A stretch of DNA of 64,000 nt, from contig NZ_BBYM01000002.1 in NCBI RefSeq assembly GCF_001570405.1, forward strand, positions 217,402-281,401. The letters are read 5' to 3'. Origin of the DNA: Microtetraspora niveoalba. Lineage in GTDB: Bacteria; Actinomycetota; Actinomycetes; Streptosporangiales; Streptosporangiaceae. This document shows, piece by piece, positions 26,167-35,946 of the stretch. The notes beneath the pieces were generated by a model. The model worked only from the letters and a program-made list of their open reading frames with translations. It did no database searches and was not told the DNA's origin. How positions within the stretch are numbered: position 1 is the first letter of the stretch; each line of letters starts with the position of its first letter. The position numbers and the translations under genes were made by a program.

Positions 26167-26195
26167 GCGGGTTCCCTCACCGGGAGGGAACCCGC
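26167..26195 (-). terminator. Hairpin at the end of the module B transporter operon
   Basis: An 11-bp stem (GCGGGTTCCCT with AGGGAACCCGC) and a 7-nt loop lie 10 bp beyond the stop of the OppF gene. It would end the minus-strand transport operon before operator 5. Confidence 0.6.
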
Positions 26196-26204
26196 GCGGG
26201 GGGA

Positions 26205-27209
26205 TCAGCCGGTCATCGCCGGGTCACCGGCGTGATGGCACGCGGCCCGGCGTGCCGGGCCGGTGCTCGTCATCTGGGGCACCTCCGCACCGCACACCTC
26301 GCTCGCCCACCGGCAGCGGGTGTGGAACGCGCAGCCCGGCGGCGGCGCGAGCGGGCTCGGCGGCTCACCGCCCCGCCCCAGCGCCCGCCTGCGCGCCCGG
26401 CGCTCCGCCTGCTCGACCGGGTCGGGCACCAGAGCGGAGTCCAGCAGCATCCGGGTGTACGGGTGCACCGGTGCGGTGCAGACCTCGTCGGCCGGGCCGG
26501 TCTCCACCAGCCTGCCCAGGTACATCACCCCGATGGTGGTGCTCACATGCCTGACGACGTCCAGATCGTGCGCGATGAACAGGTAGCTGACGCCCAGGGT
26601 CCGCTGCAGGTCGGTCAGCAGGTTGATGACCTGGCCCTGTGTGCTCACGTCCAGCGCGCTCACCGGCTCGTCGCAGACGATCAACTTCGGCCGCACCGCG
26701 ACGGCCCGGGCGATGGCGACCCGCTGGCGCTGGCCGCCGGACAACTCGTGCGGCAGCCGGTCGCCGTGGAAAGAGGACAGCCCGACCATGTCGAGCGTCT
26801 CGTCGACCTCGCGGCGCAGCTCCCGCCCGCCCAGCTTTCGGTGACGCCGGATGGTCTGCCCGATGGTGGTGCGCACGGTCTGCTTGGGGTTCAGCGAGGA
26901 AAGCGGGTCCTGGAAGACGACCTGCACGTCGCGCCGGTAGGACAGCGGCGTCCTGCGGCCGAACGCGGTCACGTCCCGGCCGTCGAAGACGATCCGGCCG
27001 CCGGACGGCTGGAGCAGCCGCAGGATGGCCCGGCCGGTCGTGCTCTTGCCCGACCCCGACTCGCCGACCAGCCCGAACGTGGCGCCCTTCGGGATCTCGA
27101 AGCTGACGTCCTGTACCGCGGCCACCTTTCGCCTCCCCCCGAGCATTCCGGTGCCGAGGCGGTAGGCGACGCTCAGCCGGTCCACCCTGAGCAGGGGTTC
27201 GTCGTTCAT
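26205..27209 (-). CDS. Oligopeptide/dipeptide ABC transporter ATP-binding protein (OppF/DppF type), module B
   Basis: A 334-residue ATPase with Walker [10 protein letters not shown], signature LSGGQRQRV, Walker B LIVCDEP, D-loop SALDVSTQG and the C-terminal Cys-containing [12 protein letters not shown]. Its ATG at 27209 overlaps the stop of the fused permease-ATPase gene (ATGA). It pairs with the ATPase half of that fusion. Confidence 0.9.
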   Translation of the reverse strand: MNDEPLLRVDRLSVAYRLGTGMLGGRRKVAAVQDVSFEIPKGATFGLVGESGSGKSTTGRAILRLLQPSGGRIVFDGRDVTAFGRRTPLSYRRDVQVVFQDPLSSLNPKQTVRTTIGQTIRRHRKLGGRELRREVDETLDMVGLSSFHGDRLPHELSGGQRQRVAIARAVAVRPKLIVCDEPVSALDVSTQGQVINLLTDLQRTLGVSYLFIAHDLDVVRHVSTTIGVMYLGRLVETGPADEVCTAPVHPYTRMLLDSALVPDPVEQAERRARRRALGRGGEPPSPLAPPPGCAFHTRCRWASEVCGAEVPQMTSTGPARRAACHHAGDPAMTG

Positions 27210-29140
27210 CGCACTCCCTTCAGGGTCAGCTCGGCGGCGCGGACGCAACGGGCGCCGTCGGCGATCTCCGGTCGGCCCTCGCCGCACCGCTCCACCGCGT
27301 ACGGGCAGCGCGGGTGGAACCGGCATCCGGACGGCCAGTCCCAGGCGGGCGGCACCCGTCCCGGGATCGTGGCCAGCCGCTCGACCGGGGCGCCGTGCGG
27401 CATCGCGGCGAGCAGCGCCTCCGAGTACGGATGTCTCGGGGAGAGGAGCAGGTCCTCCGTACTGCCGACCTCCACGACCTGCCCGGCGTACATCACCGCG
27501 ACCCGGTCGCAGACGTCCGCGACGACGCCCAGGTCGTGCGTGATCAGCAGGACGGACATGGACAGTTGCCGTTTCAGGTCGTCGAGCAGGTCGAGCACCT
27601 GGGCCTGGATCGTCACGTCCAGCGCGGTGGTCGGCTCATCCGCGATCAGCAGCTCGGGTTCGCAGGCCAGCGCGGCGGCGATCACCACGCGCTGTGCCAT
27701 ACCGCCGGAGAACTGGTGCGGGTAGTCCGCCAGCCTCCGCCGCGCGTCCGGCACGCCCACCAGTGAGAGCAGTTCCGCGGAGCGTGCCGCGGCCTGCTTC
27801 CTGGTCATGCCCTTGTGCACCATGAGGGCCTCGCCGAGCTGGTGGCCGACTGTATGACTGGGCGACAGCGCGGCGACCGGATCCTGGAACACCATGCCGA
27901 TCCGCTCGCCACGGATCCGCTGCAGCTCGCGTTCGCCCAGCCTGACCAGGTCCCGGCCGTCAAGGAGCACCGATCCCCCGGTGACCCGGACCGCGCCGGG
28001 CAGCAGGCCCATCACCGCGGTCGCGGTGACCGACTTGCCGCAGCCGGACTCGCCGACCAGGCCGAACGTCTCCCCCTTGCGCACGTCGAAGGAGACGTCG
28101 CTGACCAGTTCGGTATCGCCGGCGGCGACGGTCAGTCCGCGGACCGACAGCAGCGTGCCGTCCGCCGGGGCCGACGCCGGCGCCGCCTCGGCGGGGCGCC
28201 GCTCGACCACACTGAGCCGCGTCCGAGTCCTGGCCGATCGCGCCGGGGCCCCCGCGGCCGGGTCGCGCACGCCGACGGCGTCCCGCAGTCCGTCGCCGAG
28301 CAGGTTGTAAAGCAGCACGCAGACGGCGATCGCCACGCCCGGGAAGATCGGCAGCAACGGCTGCTCGCTCTGGAACTGCCGCGCGGTCTCCAGCATGCCG
28401 CCCCAGCTCACCTGGGTGGTGTCGATGCCGACGCCGAGGAAGCTCAGGCTCGCCTCGATCAGCAACGCGGTGCCCGCGGCGATCGACGCCTGCACGATCA
28501 GCGGCGCGGCCACGTTGGGCAGGATCTGCCGGAAGACGATGTGCGCCCGGCCGAGCCCGGTGACCCGGGCCGCGTCCACGTAGAGCTGTTCCCGCTCGGC
28601 CAGCACCACCGCGCGCGTGACCCGCATGAAACTGACCGCGAACACCAGGCCGACCGCGAACATCGCCTTGACCAGCCCGTTGCCCACCACGGCCACCATG
28701 GCCAGGGCCAGCAGCAGCGCGGGCACCGCCTGCAGCGCGTCCACGACCTGCATGGTCACCCGGTCCCAGAGGCCGCCCAGGTAGCCGACCAGCAGGCCGA
28801 CGCTGACCCCGAGCAGCAGCGCCACCGCGACCACCTCGGCCGAGGCGACCACCGAGGTCCGCGCGCCGTAGATCAGCCGGGACAGCACGTCCCTACCCAG
28901 GTCGTCGGTGCCCAGCCAGTGCGCCACGCTCGGCGAGGCCAGCTTGTTCTTGATGTCCAGCGCGAGCGGGTCGTACGGCGCGAGCAATGGGGCGGCCAGC
29001 GCGACGAGCACCAGGACGCCGAGGAAGACGGCGCACCAGAGCACGGCCGGGCGGCGCAGCCTGCTCGCCCTGACGGGACGGCGGGCGGCGCCGTGCCGCT
29101 GCTGCTCCTCGGGCGGGGTGATGTCCGCTGAAGTCGTCAT
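27206..29140 (-). CDS. Fused ABC permease (OppC type) and ATPase (OppD type), module B
   Basis: A 644-residue fusion. Residues 1-about 300 form an OppC permease ([17 protein letters not shown] loop ending in [12 protein letters not shown], about six transmembrane helices). After an Ala/Pro/Arg linker, residues about 330-644 form an OppD ATPase with [24 protein letters not shown] and CRFHPRCP. In module A the same two parts are separate genes, though in the other order on the transcript. The ATG at 29140 overlaps the OppB stop by ATGA. Such permease/ATPase fusions are known in actinomycetes and fix subunit stoichiometry. Confidence 0.9.
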   Translation of the reverse strand: MTTSADITPPEEQQRHGAARRPVRASRLRRPAVLWCAVFLGVLVLVALAAPLLAPYDPLALDIKNKLASPSVAHWLGTDDLGRDVLSRLIYGARTSVVASAEVVAVALLLGVSVGLLVGYLGGLWDRVTMQVVDALQAVPALLLALAMVAVVGNGLVKAMFAVGLVFAVSFMRVTRAVVLAEREQLYVDAARVTGLGRAHIVFRQILPNVAAPLIVQASIAAGTALLIEASLSFLGVGIDTTQVSWGGMLETARQFQSEQPLLPIFPGVAIAVCVLLYNLLGDGLRDAVGVRDPAAGAPARSARTRTRLSVVERRPAEAAPASAPADGTLLSVRGLTVAAGDTELVSDVSFDVRKGETFGLVGESGCGKSVTATAVMGLLPGAVRVTGGSVLLDGRDLVRLGERELQRIRGERIGMVFQDPVAALSPSHTVGHQLGEALMVHKGMTRKQAAARSAELLSLVGVPDARRRLADYPHQFSGGMAQRVVIAAALACEPELLIADEPTTALDVTIQAQVLDLLDDLKRQLSMSVLLITHDLGVVADVCDRVAVMYAGQVVEVGSTEDLLLSPRHPYSEALLAAMPHGAPVERLATIPGRVPPAWDWPSGCRFHPRCPYAVERCGEGRPEIADGARCVRAAELTLKGVR

Positions 29141-30081
29141 CGGGGACGCACCTTCGGGTTGACGACGCCGTAGGCGATGTCGGTGATCAGATTGATGAGC
29201 AGCACCAGCGCGCCGACCACGACCACCGTGCCCTGCAGCACGGGCATGTCGGCCTGGACCACACCGTCCATGAGCAGCGTGCCGATGCCGGGAAGCGCGA
29301 AGATGCGCTCGACCACGAAGGTGACGCCCACCAGGACCGACATCTGCACCGCGATGACCGCGAGCACCGGGATCATCGCGTTCTTCATGGCGTAACGCAG
29401 CAGGATGCGCCGGAACGGGATGCCCCGGGAGCGCAGCGCCTGCACGTAGGGCGCGTTGAGCGTGTCGACCAGCGCGCCGCGCGTCTGCCTGGCGATGACC
29501 GCGGCCGTGTGCACCGCCATCGCCGTCGCGGGCAGCACCAGCGACCTGGCCCACTCCCCGGGGTCCTCGGTGAACGGCGTGTAGCCGACCACGGGGAACC
29601 AGCGCAGAGTCAGCGCGAACAGCAGGGCGAGCAGCAGGGCGAGCCAGAAGCCGGGCACGGCCAGCCCGAGCGAGACCGCCAGGGTCAGAATCCGGTCCGG
29701 GACGGATCCTGGGCGCAGTGCGCCCAGGATCCCGAGCGGGACTCCGGCCAGGAGCGCCAGCACCAGGGCCAGCAGGGCCAGGGACAGCGTCACGCCGAGC
29801 CGGTCACCGATCATCTGGGTGACCGGCTGCGCGGTGAACCAGGACTTCCCGAGGTCCCCGCGCAGCGCGCCGAGCACCCACTGGCCGAACTGCTCGTGGA
29901 GCGGCCGGTCCAGGCCGAGCTGGTGCCGGTACGCCGCCTTGGCGTCTTCACCGGCGCCGACTCCGAGGATCTGGGCGGCCGGATCGGTCGGGGTGAGGTT
30001 GATCAGCCCGAACACGAAAAGCGAGAGCAGCACCAGGAGCGGCACGCTGGAGATCAGCCTGGAGACGACCAGCTTCTTCAT
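29137..30081 (-). CDS. ABC transporter permease, OppB/DppB type, module B
   Basis: A 314-residue permease with the OppB N-terminus (MKKLVVSRLISSVPLLVLLS), the segment GLDRPLHEQFGQWVLGALRGDLGKSW, and the EAA loop with ALRSRGIPFRRILLRYAMKNAMI. Six transmembrane helices are visible. Its ATG overlaps the amidohydrolase stop (ATGA), so the hydrolase and the transporter are translated together. Confidence 0.9.
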   Translation of the reverse strand: MKKLVVSRLISSVPLLVLLSLFVFGLINLTPTDPAAQILGVGAGEDAKAAYRHQLGLDRPLHEQFGQWVLGALRGDLGKSWFTAQPVTQMIGDRLGVTLSLALLALVLALLAGVPLGILGALRPGSVPDRILTLAVSLGLAVPGFWLALLLALLFALTLRWFPVVGYTPFTEDPGEWARSLVLPATAMAVHTAAVIARQTRGALVDTLNAPYVQALRSRGIPFRRILLRYAMKNAMIPVLAVIAVQMSVLVGVTFVVERIFALPGIGTLLMDGVVQADMPVLQGTVVVVGALVLLINLITDIAYGVVNPKVRPR

Positions 30082-31421
30082 GACACGCCCAGCACCCGGC
30101 CGCGAACGCCCTGGAACAGACGAGGCAGTGCCTCCATGTCGACGCCGATCAGCTCACCGGCGCGCTTCTGGAACCGGCCGGCGACCAGCACAGTGTCGAC
30201 GTCCGCCGCGGTGCTCTGCAGCACGATGTGGTTGGCCGGGTCACCGACGCCGATCCCGAACGGGCCGGTGTTCAGCAGCACCAGATCCGCCTGCTTGCCC
30301 GGCGTGATGCTGCCGATCTCGTCGGCCAGGCCCACCGCCCGGGCGGCGTTCACCGTGGCGTACTCCAGCACCCGCCTCGCGGAGACCAGCGGCGAGCCGG
30401 GGTGCCGGGACAGCGGCCAGCGGCCGGCCTCGCGCTCCACCTGCGCCTCGACCGCGCGCATGATGTTCAGCGTGATGCGGAGCTGGGAGAACATGTCCAC
30501 CGCCACGGCGGACGGGACGTCCACGCCGAGAGTGGGCCGGACGCCGGCCCGGTCGGCCCTGGCGATGACGCCCATCGACCGGCCGCCGCCGAACTCGCCC
30601 TCAGTGGTGAAGGAGACGCAGCAGCCGCACGCGCCGAGCAGGCCCAGCTCGTGGTCGGTCGCCACATTGGCGTGAACCGGCACCAGGTCCGCTCCGAGCA
30701 GACCGTTCTGGTGCATTTCCAGGATCTGGCCGGGCGGGTTCTGGTGGATGGTCATCATCAGGCCGTGCTCGCGGCCGTACTCGATCTCCTTGCGGACCAG
30801 CTCCATCCCGCCGTACTCCAGCGAGGTGACGCCGATGCCGAGCCGGATCAGGCCGTCCCGATCCCCGGCCAGCTCGCCGCGGATCCGGTCCAGGTGGGCC
30901 AGCCGGCTGCCGTGCTCGGCGGCCAGCCGATCCATGTGGCCGAGCATGCCGTACGCGAACAGCACGCGCTGCCCGAGCGCGCGGTGCGCGCGCAGCGACT
31001 CCTCGGCGTGCTCCTCGGACAGCACGTTGTGGCAGAAGTTCAGCACCGTGGTGGTGCCCCGTGAAAGGGCCTCGACCGCACAGGTGTAGGTCGACTCGTA
31101 CATGTCCCGGGCGGTGAAGCGTTCCCGGACCGGGAACACCTTGATCCCGTAGTCCTCGTCGCTCCACAGGTCGGCGCCGAGGCCCGCCAGCGGGTGCTGC
31201 CACATGTGCAGATGGGTGTCGATCAGGCCGGGGATGACCAGCTTGCCGGAGGCGTCGACCACCTCGGCGCCGGGCGCCTCGAGGTCGGCGCCGACCTGGG
31301 CGATCCGGCCGTTCTCGACCAATACGTCACCGCGGTCCAAGTCGCCGTGAGCGGGATCCATGGTGACGACCGTGCCGCCCTTGATCAGGATCCGTCCGGC
31401 GGCGGCTCGTCCTTCAGACAC
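30078..31421 (-). CDS. AtzA/TrzN-like amidohydrolase, module B
   Basis: A 447-residue amidohydrolase starting with GTG. HxH is H70/H72 in LIDTHLHMWQ, further ligands are in MTIHQNPPGQ and VPVHANVATDHEL, and the Asp is in LGVDVPSAV. It is related to the two 450-residue amidohydrolases of module A, but more distant: MTIHQNPPGQ resembles the His-Gln-Asn version at 1766. A Cys-rich stretch GLLGACGCCVSF near residue 275 is unusual. It overlaps the YtcJ-like gene upstream by 8 bp and OppB downstream by 4 bp. Confidence 0.9.
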   Translation of the reverse strand: MSEGRAAAGRILIKGGTVVTMDPAHGDLDRGDVLVENGRIAQVGADLEAPGAEVVDASGKLVIPGLIDTHLHMWQHPLAGLGADLWSDEDYGIKVFPVRERFTARDMYESTYTCAVEALSRGTTTVLNFCHNVLSEEHAEESLRAHRALGQRVLFAYGMLGHMDRLAAEHGSRLAHLDRIRGELAGDRDGLIRLGIGVTSLEYGGMELVRKEIEYGREHGLMMTIHQNPPGQILEMHQNGLLGADLVPVHANVATDHELGLLGACGCCVSFTTEGEFGGGRSMGVIARADRAGVRPTLGVDVPSAVAVDMFSQLRITLNIMRAVEAQVEREAGRWPLSRHPGSPLVSARRVLEYATVNAARAVGLADEIGSITPGKQADLVLLNTGPFGIGVGDPANHIVLQSTAADVDTVLVAGRFQKRAGELIGVDMEALPRLFQGVRGRVLGVS

Positions 31422-33084
31422 GGGACACTCCTACAGGTGCGATGGTGGGGGCGACCTCGATCCGGTCACCCTTGAGTGATGGGGCCGCGTGCACGACCTT
31501 GCCCCCGACCAGGGTGAGCACCGACTCCAGATCCGGGACGCGCTCGACCGGGACGGTGAAGTAGTCCTCGCTGAGCACGGCGATGTCCGCCTGCAACCCC
31601 GGCTCGATCCGGCCGCGGACGTTCTCCTCGAAGCTGAACCACGCGCCGGTCGCGGTGTAGCCGCGCAGCGCCTCCTCCCGGCTGAGCAGGTTGTGCGGAG
31701 CGAGGGTGTCCTTGCCGTCGATGGTCTTGCCGGTGATGTACCAGGCGAGGTTGGTGAACGGGTTGTATGTGGCCACCCGCATCGCGTCGGAGCCGAGGCC
31801 GACCGGCACCCCGGCGTCCAGCAGGCGGCGGAACGGCGGCGATTCTGCCACCCGGTCGCGGCCCCACGCCTGGAAGGCGTCGTCGCCCTGGAACCGGTAG
31901 AGCGCCTGGGTGAGCAGGCCGGCGCCCATCTCGCGCAGTCGCGGCAGGTCCTCGGGCAGCAGCGGCTCACCGTGCACGAGCGCCCAGCGCAGCCCGTCGA
32001 TGCCTACCTCGGCGTGTACCGACTCCCAGGCGTCCAGCACCGCCTCGATGGTCTCGCGCTGGTGTGCGTGCATGTGCACGGTCCACCGGGAACGCGCCAG
32101 TCCGAGGAACAGCTCGCGCATCTCCTCGCGGGCGCTCGGCGAGACGTCGGCGACTCCGGAGATCCGGTCGTGCGACCGGTACAGGATGATCTCGCCGGCG
32201 CCGATCACGCGGAGCATGTCGTCACCCAGGTCGAGCGGGGTGAACCGGCGGAACCCGGCCAGTTCCTCGTGCTCGCGGCCGGCCTCGGAGGCGTGCACGA
32301 CCAGCCGGGTCCGGACCGTGAGCTGCCCACGCCGCCACGCCTCGTACATCGGCTGGTACGCCTCGGGGCCGGTGTTGACGCCGCCGCCGTCGAGCGCGCC
32401 GGTCACGCCGAGCCGGTTCAGTTCCCGGCACATCGCCGCGGTGGAGGCGACCTGCTCCTCGAAGGTGGGGGCGGTCATGTGCCGGTAGCACCACTTCATC
32501 AGCGGCATGCCGTACACCCGGCCGGTGAGCACGCCGTCCGCGGTGTGTTCGAAGTGGTCGGCGCCCAGTTCGGCGATCACGGCCTCGTCGATCCCCATGG
32601 CCGCCACGGCTCGGGAGTTCAGCACCGCCCAGTTGTAGAGGTACTGGACGTAGACCGGGTGGTCGGGGGCGACCGCGTCCAGCTCCGCCTGGACGGGACC
32701 GCGCCCCTCGGGGAACTGCCGCGGGTCCCATCCGCCGATCACCCGGATCCAGGTGCCGGCCGGCCGCTCGGCGGCCCGCCCGCGGATCGCCTCCAACGCG
32801 GAGGCGAGCGTCTTCTCGTCCTCCCAGCGCACCTCGTCGTTCCATGTGCGACCGGCGCGCACCACATGGACGTGGGAGTCGTTCAGGCCGGGGATCACCC
32901 GCCGGCCCCCGACGTCGACGCGAACCGTGCCGGGACCGGCGAGCGCCTCGATCTCGGCCGTGTCGCCGACCGCGGTGATCCGGTCGCCGCTGACCGCGAC
33001 GGCCTGGACCTCGGCAGGCACTTCGGGAGACTCGCTCATGGTGGTGACGAGCCCGTTGACCAGAATTACATCCGGATGTCTCAT
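31414..33084 (-). CDS. YtcJ-like amidohydrolase family protein, module B
   Basis: A 556-residue amidohydrolase_3 protein, the counterpart of the one at 9389: both share ILVNG, GLI/NDSHVHxVRAGRTWNDE, RVIGGWD/ERQF and the GSDAMRVA-YNPF block. The metal site reads HxH in LNDSHVHVVRAG, His in TVHMHAHQRET and ALVHGEP, and Asp in GLGSDAMRV. It heads the hydrolase/transporter operon, 37 bp after the binding-protein gene. The coexistence of one AtzA-like and one YtcJ-like hydrolase in each module suggests two hydrolytic steps on the same nutrient. Confidence 0.88.
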   Translation of the reverse strand: MRHPDVILVNGLVTTMSESPEVPAEVQAVAVSGDRITAVGDTAEIEALAGPGTVRVDVGGRRVIPGLNDSHVHVVRAGRTWNDEVRWEDEKTLASALEAIRGRAAERPAGTWIRVIGGWDPRQFPEGRGPVQAELDAVAPDHPVYVQYLYNWAVLNSRAVAAMGIDEAVIAELGADHFEHTADGVLTGRVYGMPLMKWCYRHMTAPTFEEQVASTAAMCRELNRLGVTGALDGGGVNTGPEAYQPMYEAWRRGQLTVRTRLVVHASEAGREHEELAGFRRFTPLDLGDDMLRVIGAGEIILYRSHDRISGVADVSPSAREEMRELFLGLARSRWTVHMHAHQRETIEAVLDAWESVHAEVGIDGLRWALVHGEPLLPEDLPRLREMGAGLLTQALYRFQGDDAFQAWGRDRVAESPPFRRLLDAGVPVGLGSDAMRVATYNPFTNLAWYITGKTIDGKDTLAPHNLLSREEALRGYTATGAWFSFEENVRGRIEPGLQADIAVLSEDYFTVPVERVPDLESVLTLVGGKVVHAAPSLKGDRIEVAPTIAPVGVSRV

Positions 33085-33121
33085 GATTCCTTCTGCCGGT
33101 GAGGTAGCGGAGCCGCCGGGA

Positions 33122-34648
33122 TCAGCCGCGGACCTTGGCTTCTCTGTAACGGAAGGTCGCGACGTTGCCGACCGTGCTCACCACGTTCTCGATCTTCTTC
33201 GGGTCGTACGCCCAGAAGCCCGTGTAGTCGAAGAAGCCGCAGTCCAGCGCCTGGTCGTCGATCTGCTTGACCAGCGTGCGCCACTCCGCGCTCTCGGCCT
33301 CCCTGTCCGTGGCGTCGAGCGCCTTCTCGACCGTGGCGTCGAGGTCGGGGTGCGCGGTGTGGAACGGGTTGCCCGCGCCGTCCTTGAGGTAGCGGTAGCG
33401 GTAGTAGTCGTACACCCCGGTGTCGGCGGAGTCGCTCAGGATCGCGGCCGGGTACTTGCCGGAATTGAAGGTGCTGTAGAACTGCGCGAACGTCATCAGG
33501 TCGACCTTGACGTCGATGCCGATCTGCGCCATCTGGCTGCGGAACAGCTCGGCGACGGGCCGCTGGCTGTCGAACGAGGCGAACGAGAACTGCACCTTGG
33601 GGTTGCCCAGCTCCGCCATCAGCGCCTTGGCCTTGGCCGGGTCGTACGGGTAGCCCTTGACGTCGGGGTTGTAGCCCTCCTCGCCCTGACGGAGGCGCTG
33701 GTAGTGGACCTCGCCCTCGCCGCCGAGCTGGGCGTCGATGAAGTCCTGCGGGTTGATCGCCGAGCAGATGGCCTGCCGGAGCTTGGGCTCCTTGAAGGTC
33801 TTGTCGGTGTCCAACATCAGCAGGTGCCACATGACCGAGGGGAAGGAGCCGGTCGCGAAGCCGTCGGCCTTGGCCCGCTTGGCCAGCGTGGCGTTGGTCC
33901 ACACGATGTCCATCTGGCCGCTGCGCAGCGAGTTGTACAGGGAGTCCGGGTCGTTGATGTAGGACAGCTCGATCCGGTGCGGGCCGACCTCCTGCGGCGC
34001 GTAGTACTTGTCGTTGTACGTCACCACGGTCTTGAAGCCGGGAACGGACTGATCCCCCTGGAACTTCCACGGCCCGGTGCCGCTCGGCTGGGTCTTCCAG
34101 GTGCCGTCGGCCAGGGCCTTCGGCGAGATCATCACGGCGCCTCTCTGCGCGGCGTTGCGCAGGAAACTGGGCGCGGCCCTGTTCAGCGTGATCCGCACGT
34201 GATGGTCGTCCACGGCGGTGATGTCCTTGACCGTGTCCATCATGGTCTGCCACTCGCTGGGAGTGTCCTTGATCCGCTTCAGGTTCGTCACTACGGCCTC
34301 GGCGTTGAACGGGGTGCCGTCGTGGAAGGTCACCCCCTGGCGCAGGGTGAACTCGATCTTGCTGTTGTCCTGAGTCCAGCTCTCCGCGAGTCGTGGTTGG
34401 AACGTCACGCCGTCGGGCGCGAGCGCGACCAGGCCCTCATAGACCAGACTGACGTAGGTCTCGTTGGCCTTGGTGAGCGGCTCCCAGTCCTCAAGCTTCT
34501 GGTTGGTGCCGAACCGCAGCGTGCCGTGTGCGTCGCCGGAGGCGACCTCCGTGCCGCCCGAGGTGTCAGCATCCGAACCTGAGCACGCCGTGACGAAGCC
34601 TGCCACCAGGCAGCTCGCCGCGACGGCTCGTAGGAGCCTTCGCGTCAT
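33122..34648 (-). CDS. Oligopeptide-type ABC transporter solute-binding lipoprotein (SBP family 5), module B
   Basis: A 508-residue binding protein with signal peptide MTRRLLRAVAASCLVAG and lipobox VTAC (lipidated Cys22). Family features follow: TLRFGTNQKLEDWEPLTKAN, LRQGVTFHDGTPFNAEAVVTNLKR and LRQAICSAINPQDFI. It is the first gene of the module B operon; the palindromic LacI operator stands 70 bp before its start and the lacI gene is divergent. Confidence 0.92.
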   Translation of the reverse strand: MTRRLLRAVAASCLVAGFVTACSGSDADTSGGTEVASGDAHGTLRFGTNQKLEDWEPLTKANETYVSLVYEGLVALAPDGVTFQPRLAESWTQDNSKIEFTLRQGVTFHDGTPFNAEAVVTNLKRIKDTPSEWQTMMDTVKDITAVDDHHVRITLNRAAPSFLRNAAQRGAVMISPKALADGTWKTQPSGTGPWKFQGDQSVPGFKTVVTYNDKYYAPQEVGPHRIELSYINDPDSLYNSLRSGQMDIVWTNATLAKRAKADGFATGSFPSVMWHLLMLDTDKTFKEPKLRQAICSAINPQDFIDAQLGGEGEVHYQRLRQGEEGYNPDVKGYPYDPAKAKALMAELGNPKVQFSFASFDSQRPVAELFRSQMAQIGIDVKVDLMTFAQFYSTFNSGKYPAAILSDSADTGVYDYYRYRYLKDGAGNPFHTAHPDLDATVEKALDATDREAESAEWRTLVKQIDDQALDCGFFDYTGFWAYDPKKIENVVSTVGNVATFRYREAKVRG

Positions 34649-34717
34649 CTCTGATCCTTCACAGTCGCGACCTCGGCCATGTCAATGGTGACAAATGCCT
34701 GGCAGGGCCCTGATGGT

Positions 34718-34737
34718 TACCGCAAACGTTTGCGGTA
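34718..34737. promoter_or_regulatory. LacI-type operator 6 of 6, a perfect 20-bp palindrome
   Basis: TACCGCAAACGTTTGCGGTA equals its own reverse complement over all 20 bases. Its core CGCAAACGTTTGCG is the symmetric form of the operators found at the other five sites. It lies between the divergent binding-protein and lacI genes, so it likely gives autoregulation and control of module B. Confidence 0.85.
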
Positions 34738-34847
34738 GCGGCAATCTACGAGCGGCCGCTTGGCGGTGTCAATAGTGTACTTTGCGATCCGTTTAGCACT
34801 TGATGCGTGAATCGACGGGTGGCGCCGTGGGTGGCTACTCTGTGCCC

Positions 34848-35873
34848 ATGTCGGCGGTCCCAACTCTCCGCGATGTCGCCGTGCACGCCGGCGTCCACGT
34901 GGCCACCGTGTCGCGCGCGCTCAACCCGGAGACCAGACACCAGGTCAACGCGGAGACGGCGGCCAGGATCATCTCCATCGCGCGGGATCTCGGCTACCGG
35001 CCGAACGCGCTCGCACGGGGGCTGCGCACCGCCCGTTCCACCACGGTGGGCGTGCTGCTGCCCGACATCACCAACCCGCTCTTCCCCCCGATCGTGCGGG
35101 GCATCGAGGAGGTGCTGCTCCCCGAGGGGTACACCGCGCTCATCGCCAACACCGACAACGCGCCCGACCAGGAGGAGGCGCAGTTCACCCGGCTCCGCCA
35201 GCACCACGTGGACGGTTTCATCGTGGCGACCGCCCGGCGCGACCATCCGCTGCTCCGCCGGGTACGGCAGGAGAAGATCCCGCTCGTGCTGGTGAACCGT
35301 ACGATCGAGCGCGGCGGTTTCACCTCGGTGGTCGCCGATGACACCGCGGGGGTCACCGCCGCCGTACGGCACCTGATCGACCTGGGCCATCGCGACATCG
35401 CCTTCCTGGCCGGCCCGAGCAACCTGTCCACCGCTCTGCTGCGGCTGAACACCTTCAAACGGGCCGCCGCCGAGCTCGGCGTCGCGGTCGACGGCAGGCT
35501 GATCGAACGCTGCGAGGCGTACTCCGAGGCCGCCGGAGACGCGGCGCTCAGCCGCCTGATCGCCGGCGAACGCCGGTTCACCGCCGTGCTGGCCTCCAAC
35601 GACCTGATCGCGCTCGGCTGCTACGACGCCCTGGAACGCAACGGGCTGAGCTGCCCGGGAGACATCTCGGTGATCGGGTTCAACGACATGCCGTTCATCG
35701 ACAAGCTGCGTCCACCGCTGACCTCGGTGCACGTCCCCCATCACGAGATGGGGCGCACGGCCGCGCGTCTGCTCCTCAAGCAGATCAGAGACGGGCTGCC
35801 GCGCCGCGGAGAGACCGTGCAGTTGCCGGTCGAACTCGTCGTCCGGGGGTCGACCGCGGCCGTCCGGCCGTGA
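34848..35873 (+). CDS. LacI family transcriptional regulator, likely master repressor of the regulon
   Basis: A 341-residue LacI protein. The N-terminal HTH runs TLRDVAVHAGVHVATVSRAL, with the hinge helix RPNALARGLRTARS, then the periplasmic-binding-like effector domain (VGVLLPDITNPLF to VIGFNDMPFIDKLRPPLTSV). The region before ATG 34848 lacks a ribosome binding site; a shorter leader or a leaderless message is possible, and an in-frame start at 34803 cannot be excluded. It lies beside its perfect palindrome and is the only full LacI gene among the six matching operators, so it is the best candidate to control both modules and the E1/E2 and dehydrogenase operons. Confidence 0.9.
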   Translation: MSAVPTLRDVAVHAGVHVATVSRALNPETRHQVNAETAARIISIARDLGYRPNALARGLRTARSTTVGVLLPDITNPLFPPIVRGIEEVLLPEGYTALIANTDNAPDQEEAQFTRLRQHHVDGFIVATARRDHPLLRRVRQEKIPLVLVNRTIERGGFTSVVADDTAGVTAAVRHLIDLGHRDIAFLAGPSNLSTALLRLNTFKRAAAELGVAVDGRLIERCEAYSEAAGDAALSRLIAGERRFTAVLASNDLIALGCYDALERNGLSCPGDISVIGFNDMPFIDKLRPPLTSVHVPHHEMGRTAARLLLKQIRDGLPRRGETVQLPVELVVRGSTAAVRP

Positions 35874-35875
35874 AA

Positions 35876-35920
35876 CGCGAGCACGGCGGAGTGGGCGTCG
35901 CCCTCTCCGCCGTGCTCGCG
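35876..35920. terminator. Bidirectional terminator hairpin between lacI and the hydrolase gene
   Basis: A perfect 16-bp stem (CGCGAGCACGGCGGAG at 35876-35891 with its complement at 35905-35920) and a 13-nt loop lie directly after the lacI stop and before the end of the convergent hydrolase gene. Confidence 0.75.
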
Positions 35921-35946
35921 GCCGGATGGACCTCCAGCCCGCCGGG

